Below are positions 48,701 through 53,756 of a stretch of DNA of 53,756 nt, in pieces. The translations under genes were made by a program, and so were the position numbers. The DNA comes from Acanthaster planci (taxonomy: Eukaryota > Echinodermata > Asteroidea > Valvatida > Acanthasteridae): assembly GCF_001949145.1 (NCBI RefSeq), contig NW_019091553.1:361772-415527 (forward strand), in the 5' to 3' direction. Below the pieces are notes generated by a model. It saw only the letters and a program-made list of their open reading frames with translations, had not been told where the DNA came from and ran no database searches. The stretch's first letter is position 1. Each line of letters starts with the position of its first letter.

Positions 48701-50945
48701 CGTCAAGGATGTAAAATAGTTGATGACATTGTCAACCGTCTGTCATGCCACGATTCTCAGCACAGTTTTGACCTGATTACAGAAGGTGGGAAGATCATCC
48801 ATGCCAAGAAAGTCTTACTTTGTGCTGGTGCCTCCCTTGCTCTGGAAGATTTTCTGCCTGGTGGATTGCAACTTGATTTAGCTTTAAAGACTCAGTTAGT
48901 AGTGCTAATGGAGATAGCACAAAAAGACAGAGACAGGCTTCTTGACATGCCATCCCTACACGTCCACGAGGGAGAAAAAGATTTGGGACTAGACTGCTAC
49001 ATATTGCCACCTATTCAATACCCAGATGGTAAATATGTTTATTTAGTGCTGATTGTATCTACCTGAGCACGTTCAATGTTTTTCCATGGTGGCCAACATC
49101 CTAAGGGACAAAAATATTTTTAGCTTCGACAAAAATGCTTCCATATGGCTAAGGCAACCAGCCCCTGTCTGAAATAAATCAATAAAAATCGCTCAACTAT
49201 TTTTTTCCCTTGTAGCACCTCTGGATTATTGTTACTTCTGCATGTGCGTATCAGTGGTCAAAGCACACGCTTGAACTGTTGTTTAAGTTTTAAGTGTTAA
49301 AATGAAACATTGTTTAATTCTTTGTCAGTTGGTAACAGCTTTAAATGTAGCTGTTTTTGAAATGCAGTCACTAATGCAATTTGATTTAAGTCAGACGTAC
49401 CATTTTTGAAAAAGTCAAAGTTTTGTACATTCTTCGAAATTTGCCCATCATGCACTTACTGATGAGCGTGATACCATGAATTACAAATAACTTCAAATTC
49501 AAACCCCTGATTTTTGGATGTGTTGTAAGTAGTCAGGTTGTAGGTGGGATCTGAAAGGGGAGACTCTCCCACAGCTTTAAGAAGGTCCAAACCCCCGAGC
49601 CCTTTAGGTTAAGGGTTTATATGACATTTTGTAATTGCTTTGCAGGTCAATGGTACTTGAAAATTGGTCATGGTAAAGTTGGTGAAGAGGAAGTAACATC
49701 AAAGGAGCAATTGAAAGCTTGGTATTGTGGGTGTGGTGATGCCAGCACATCAGATAGACTCACTCAGCGCTTACAAGATTTATTTCCTGGTGAGATTAGT
49801 ATGCATATCCATTTGATCTCGCTATATTTTTATTATATTATCCTTTTTGTCCGATTCCAAGACTTTGTTTAGTGTGATAACCAAAAGTCTTGGAATCAGA
49901 CAAAAAGGATTATACAAGACATGGTCGCTCATTCTTCTAAGTCTTCCTAGTTTTGGGATGCCATTTTTTTTGGGAAAATGAAGAGGACCTTTTCTGGCAT
50001 CTTCTGGCCTCGTTTTGTTAAAGTTTGTATGCTCATGCATTGGCAAACATTGGGATCATGAAGTAATCTCAGGTTAGCTCCGTTAGAAATTTATTGTTTT
50101 CGGTGAAAACATGCATTTCCAAATTGAAGCATCACTGTTAATTATTGACCTGGAGCCAACTCACATGTACATTATTATTGATATGCAAAATCTCCGTAAA
50201 TGAAGTTAAGTGATTGGTATTGTACCGAGTACTTAGTGTGGAGGCCAGTAGTCTGGTGCTACAACTCTTTGTATGCCTTAATTAAAGAGGAATGTAGCGT
50301 GTAACTTACTACCTTCGTGTGGACGCGTTACGACAGCAGTGGCAATTAAAAGTCTAGGTAAAGTACACGATTTGTTTGTACGGAGCGATTTTTTTTCAGT
50401 GATAGCTCAAGTTGTGGGGGGGGGAACGAAAAGTACACTCTGTAGGATTTTGGTTTATTTTAATTAGCTTCACTTAGTTTCTTCCGTTGTTACAGCCCTT
50501 TTGGCTAAAATTTGCTTTTTGTTTCAACAAACATGGTGGCGGTATACTTACTTCCATCTAGTAGCTTTTGAAATGTGCTCCATCTTTACTTGAATGTGCA
50601 CATAACTGTGTATCATGTGATTTGTCTCCCTTGACGGAAATTGTCTCAAAGCATGTGTAAATTTATTTCTGTCTAGGTTTGAACCCAATCTCCCTACACA
50701 CTGTTACCTGTGTGACTGCATGCACACCAACAGGACACCTTTATTGCGACATGGTTGCCCCTGGACTTGGTGTTCTAGTTGGTGGTAATGGATATGGAGC
50801 TAAGTCATCAGATGAGATAGGTCATATGGGGGCTAACATGATACTGAAAGGGGAATGGGACTATGACATGCCCAAGGACAAGTTCGCAGTGCAGTTGAAA
50901 TCACCAGAGTTTACAATATCCCCACTAAAACCTCAACAGAAATGA
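45650..50945 (+). CDS. FAD-dependent oxidoreductase (DAO family, monomeric sarcosine oxidase-like), 5 exons
   Basis: Exons 45650-45784, 46380-46515, 48435-49028, 49646-49789, 50677-50945; all GT-AG, phases 0,1,1,1, total 425 codons plus TGA. Predicted to oxidise an amine or N-methyl amino acid with FAD and oxygen, by family. N-terminal dinucleotide-binding motif CIVGAGLWGSAAAKY (GAGLWG 13-18). VFGAHYDEGRAVG (~52-64) matches the conserved block after the flavin-binding helix. VLLCAGASL (~210) is the second glycine-rich strand of DAO folds. TCVTACTPTGHLYCD (347-361) matches the CMYTxTPD motif of sarcosine/pipecolate oxidases, with Cys348 at the covalent-FAD position. The C-terminus (PQQK) lacks a peroxisomal PTS1. 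Length fits the family (about 390-430). Exact substrate unknown. Confidence 0.9.
45785..46379. other. Intron 1 of the FAD oxidoreductase
   Basis: AT-rich; a small hairpin CGTGTTTTTATAAACACG lies at ~46342-46359, about 20 bp before the acceptor. Nothing else. Confidence 0.5.
46380..46515 (+). CDS. FAD oxidoreductase exon 2
   Basis: 136 bp, phase 0 to phase 1, residues 46-90: DYDSRFVFGAHYDEGRAVGA then STFEWGELARRSAGNFSNIE. Found by homology and splice sites (acceptor gaaag, donor ACAG|gtaaga). Confidence 0.88.
46516..48434. other. Intron 2 of the FAD oxidoreductase
   Basis: 1.9-kb AT-rich intron. I found no bounded transposon, RNA gene or additional exon in it. Confidence 0.45.
48435..49028 (+). 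CDS. FAD oxidoreductase exon 3 (main part)
   Basis: 594 bp, phase 1 in and out, residues 92-288. Starts IHFYSNVGSMWLTAQ, includes the SGAGYLSPRKLVRAQQ segment ('GxxxP..l' of DAO proteins) and ends DCYILPPIQYPDG. Acceptor gatgcag, donor GATG|gtaaat. Confidence 0.92.
49029..49645. other. Intron 3 of the FAD oxidoreductase
   Basis: 617-bp AT-rich intron; nothing recognised. Confidence 0.5.
49646..49789 (+). CDS. FAD oxidoreductase exon 4
   Basis: 144 bp, phase 1 both ends, residues 290-336: QWYLKIGHGKVGEEEVTSKE, then WYCGCGDAS and RLTQRLQDLFP. The WYLKIGHG strand corresponds to the 'KVSYHHG' strand of sarcosine/pipecolate oxidases. Acceptor tgcag, donor CCTG|gtgaga. Confidence 0.9.
49837..49913. 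repeat. Long intronic hairpin, ~30-bp arms
   Basis: The arm ATCCTTTTTGTCCGATTCCA, continuing AGACTTT, is followed after a ~17-base loop by its near-perfect reverse complement, ending AAAAAGGATTAT. Over 26 bases only one position differs. It starts ~50 bp after the exon 4 donor. Size and shape resemble a small palindromic MITE or a microRNA-like stem-loop. Confidence 0.85.
49914..50676. other. Rest of intron 4 of the FAD oxidoreductase
   Basis: AT-rich, with a G-run near 50416. No element or exon seen. Confidence 0.45.
50677..50945 (+). CDS. FAD oxidoreductase exon 5 (C-terminus)
   Basis: 269 bp, residues 338-425 and TGA. LNPISLHTVTCVTACTPTG carries the flavin-cysteine motif; VAPGLGVLVGGNGYGAKSSD is the final FAD-contacting strand-loop-helix of DAO enzymes. 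The loop between these motifs is shorter than in mammalian pipecolate oxidase. Confidence 0.93.
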
Positions 50946-52900
50946 TACAGTCATCGTGTATGCTTTGAAACTTTTATTGATGTTGGTGAGTCAGGAGTGA
51001 TAGCTTGGGGTGCTTGAACATTTAGTTTAACACGATTGGGCCTTTTTATTGTTATGTATTTCAGAACTTCACAAAAGTGAAGTTGAATTTGGATTCTACT
51101 GAGCCGTACTGCGACACGGAGTTGTACACCCTTGTGCTTATACAGCCTTCAGATTTTAAAGTATGTCGTCCCGTAAAGACATCTAGCTAAATATCTCACT
51201 GTCAATGCCCTAACGAAACGAGGTTCACTTTAGGGTGGGTGGCACCATGGACAGAAAGAAGAGCATGTATAATCCCTCCGAGCAAGGCCGAATCTAGACC
51301 CACTTTTGTTGGGGGGGACAAGAAAGCAGCGGCCCTGGTGCACTTTTACGCGCATCAACTGATCCCACCAGTCAGAATTAAGCAGCTGCTCAGAAACACA
51401 GTGGCTCTGACCATATAAAAAGACCTCCATTAAGACACTTTATGTCTTCACTTTGACTAAAGAAAAAAATCTCATCAGGTTTTTATTTAATTGGGGGAGT
51501 GGGCCCTGGCCCCGTTAGCTCCCCTTTAGAGAACTGAGGTTTAGTTTGATTCTACAGAGATAATTATTTACGCTAACCATTATTTTAATTATTCATAATA
51601 ACCATCACATGCTGTCGTCATTGCCTGAAGTGGAGAATTAAAGAAACGCCAGTACACTGAAGCAAAGAGTTTCATGCTCATTTACCCTTGGTCCATCCTT
51701 GCCCCCGTATCGTAATACGGCTTCATAGAATCCAAATCCACCTTCAAGTTTGTTAAGCCTCTTGAATATTAGGATTCTAACTTGTATAACGTCACTAAGT
51801 GATCATGTGAGATGTTTAAAGCTAAAATCGCGGGAATGAGACACCAAAGAAATGCAAAGCCATCAGATAACAGAAAAGTATCACCATATGCTACGAGTCA
51901 GTATATTACATATAACGTCAATAGGCCTTTAGTCAAGTCAAATTTTCTCAGATTCACTTTTTGTGAATGTCTGTACTCTTCTTTTATGTATGAGGACTAT
52001 TTAGATTCTTATTTGTAGTTAGATGGACGGAAAAGTGCACTTTTAAACATTCTAAATTCACCAAGCATTTCTGGACAAGTTTTGCCTTGATGCAAACCCA
52101 GGAAGACACTGCTCCTTTTGCATGCTTTCATGTTTAAATTGCGAACTCTAAATTTGCTATTTGAAATCATTTGTGAGAGGAGATTGCTCCCCGACTTATT
52201 GCCACATACTTACACAACAATAAATTGCGAAAGGAAATGAAATCTACTGTTGCAGTTTTTAAAAAGAATCCAGAATTTTTTTGAGCACAAATCAGTGCAA
52301 CATTTAGGTTCAGTGCCTGGTATATCTTCGTCTTGCTCATGAATATGCAAATGTACATTAGCATTAACAGCCATAAAAGCTCCAAAATATGGGTCAAGAT
52401 AGTAGAACTATAATTTAAAATGAGGTTAGTTGGAACCCAAGAGTGTAGTTACAAGCATTTTAGTAAGATTTAGTATAAAAAATTCCATTTCATGGTCCCT
52501 TTAATGATTTGATATTTTCTTTGTTGTTAAACAACAATATCGCTATTATAGTTAAGTTCCTAAGTGATAAATGTGTATGTACTCCATGCCTCTTTTGTTT
52601 GCAGTATTCCATGATGCCTTTATATATGCGCAAATAAAAAGCTCTGAAAGCCATTAAACAAGTCCCCCAATCTTCTCAATCTGCAGATACAAATTAACGA
52701 AGCATTTATACCAATTGTATTGCAATAAATCAGAGGTAATCAAAAAACTGTGTTTCAGTAGATCTTACCCGTAGAAGTGATTGTGTTTTATAAAAATGTG
52801 GCATGTCCAAGAATGCCTTAGCAAAATCTTCATCTATTGCTGTGTCTCTCACTGGGTCTACAGCACTCATGTTATTCATATTTTCTTAGAGGGCGCAAAA
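50946..52900. other. Intergenic, no gene recognised
   Basis: 3' flank of the FAD oxidoreductase. Candidate polyadenylation words (AATTAAAG ~51637, AATAAA ~52633) are too far or too weak to assign. Around 51230-51330 there is a short repeat-like block ending in a G-run. Open frames here are short and unlike known proteins. Confidence 0.35.
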
Positions 52901-53756
52901 AGTGCAAACAATATAGGCTACGCTACCCACAGTGCCCAGCGTTATACCCGCCATCTTCTCTTCTCTTTCTCTTGGCGTTGGATAGTGTCAGCTCTTGAAA
53001 ACATTCCTGCGCCATTTTCTCGGGTTTATCTTCACCAACCTCATGATCTGCTTGTGTTTATTGTCGATCGATTTATTAAAGAACAGAGTTCGCCTTTGTC
53101 TTGTTTATCTTCAGTTGTTAGTGTTTATTCTGGTAGGTAGGTCGCGGATTATACGCATATGGTTATGTAGTCATGTGGTAGGCTAAAAGGATCCGTAAGA
53201 GGAGATCGACTACCGCTACTGGAAACGGGACCCACTGTCTCTGTTGAGGCGCGAGGTGTGGCATTACCCTTCGCTGGGCCTAACCTCGACCTTAAACCTG
53301 CTGGGAGTACCTTCTCCCGTCAGTTGATTTCATTCGTCGCCCAGGATCGGGGACAGCCAACCCAGTCCCTGGGAATTGGGCTACAGTAAGCCTGCCCCGC
53401 TTATAACTATTTACGACAGTCGATAGAGAAGTTCGCCAGCATGAGACGCCAACATATAGCAGGAGGCCTAAGCTTCAACGGCAAAAGGTGGGCACCCCTC
53501 CTCTAGATTTGCCTGCCAGGGCCTCGAGACGAGCTCCAGTTTCGAGCTCCGTATCCATGGCCCCTACAGGCCCAATGTGAGCGGTTGAACAGACACAACC
53601 CATGGTTCCCCAGCGGCCAAAAATCCCCAGGCTAGCACTGCTTCACATTCAAACCCTTCACTCACCGGCTCGCTTGTTTCTGGCCTGCTAGTCGGAGACT
53701 CACAGCAACCGACGGTTTCCCCAGCTTTATCATCAACTTCGGAACTTCTTCGTTGA
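52900..53756 (+). other. GC-richer coding-like segment, possible retroelement start
   Basis: From ~53170 base composition shifts to GC-rich and one frame stays open for ~70 codons (RGDRLPLLETGPTVSVEARG, LPFAGPNLDLKPAG), then stops; later frames are Ser/Pro/Gln-rich (SSSFELRIHGPYRP; SNPSLTGSLVSGLLVGDSQ). Proline/serine-rich broken frames of this kind occur in gag-like proteins, but no zinc knuckle or other diagnostic motif is visible. The window ends inside it. Confidence 0.25.

Overview
This is eukaryotic nuclear DNA: multi-exon genes with GT-AG introns, low gene density and many decayed transposons. The proteins are animal-like. The constant small palindromes of the TACATGTA / GTACATGTAC type and the mix of CR1/L2-like LINEs, Tc1, hAT, piggyBac and Ty3-like debris suggest a marine invertebrate deuterostome, possibly an echinoderm. 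The species is inferred, not proven.

Left half (about 1-25.9 kb, minus strand): one large gene, the mitochondrial AAA+ protease Lon (LONP1). Twenty exons were placed by homology to Lon proteins and by splice sites. They join without a frameshift or stop into 989 codons, from the presequence to just past the catalytic lysine. About the last 55-60 residues should lie left of position 1, outside the window. The introns hold a 180-bp TTAA-flanked piggyBac-type MITE, a 1.38-kb non-autonomous hAT element with an exact 8-bp target duplication, a tRNA-derived element, a ~570-bp long inverted repeat, a 48-bp x 9.3 minisatellite, a Tc1/mariner relic with an internal 62-bp tandem repeat, a 3 x ~105-bp tandem array, an assembly gap of 389 N, and a 39-codon exon-like ORF (18087-18203) that cannot belong to the Lon frame.

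Middle (about 26-45.5 kb): no intact gene recognised. From 26 to 33.8 kb the sequence is mostly unassigned, with one coding-like block of unknown identity (32574-32785) and a possible LINE tail (29836-30114). From 33.9 to 45.1 kb it is a graveyard of elements: LINE copy A, LINE copy B split by a ~0.9-kb insertion that itself carries a 190-bp MITE, a Ty3/Gypsy-like pol relic followed by an LTR-like segment, another LINE 3' end, and a minus-strand Tc1 transposase pseudogene.

Right part (45.65-50.95 kb, plus strand): a complete five-exon gene for a 425-residue FAD-dependent oxidoreductase of the DAO / monomeric sarcosine oxidase type, with the Rossmann glycine motif and a cysteine at the position used for covalent flavin attachment. 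From 51 kb to the end there is no recognised gene. The last ~600 bases are GC-richer and look like a broken coding segment, possibly retroelement gag.

The two genes are convergent in neither sense nor regulation: their 5' ends face each other across ~20 kb of transposon-rich DNA, and nothing in the sequence links their functions beyond both being organellar or oxidative-metabolism type enzymes. I found no clearly new multi-gene system. The best leads are the orphan exon inside the Lon intron, the repeat structures in Lon intron 13, the MITE with a perfect inverted GGTCA palindrome, and the hairpins in introns.
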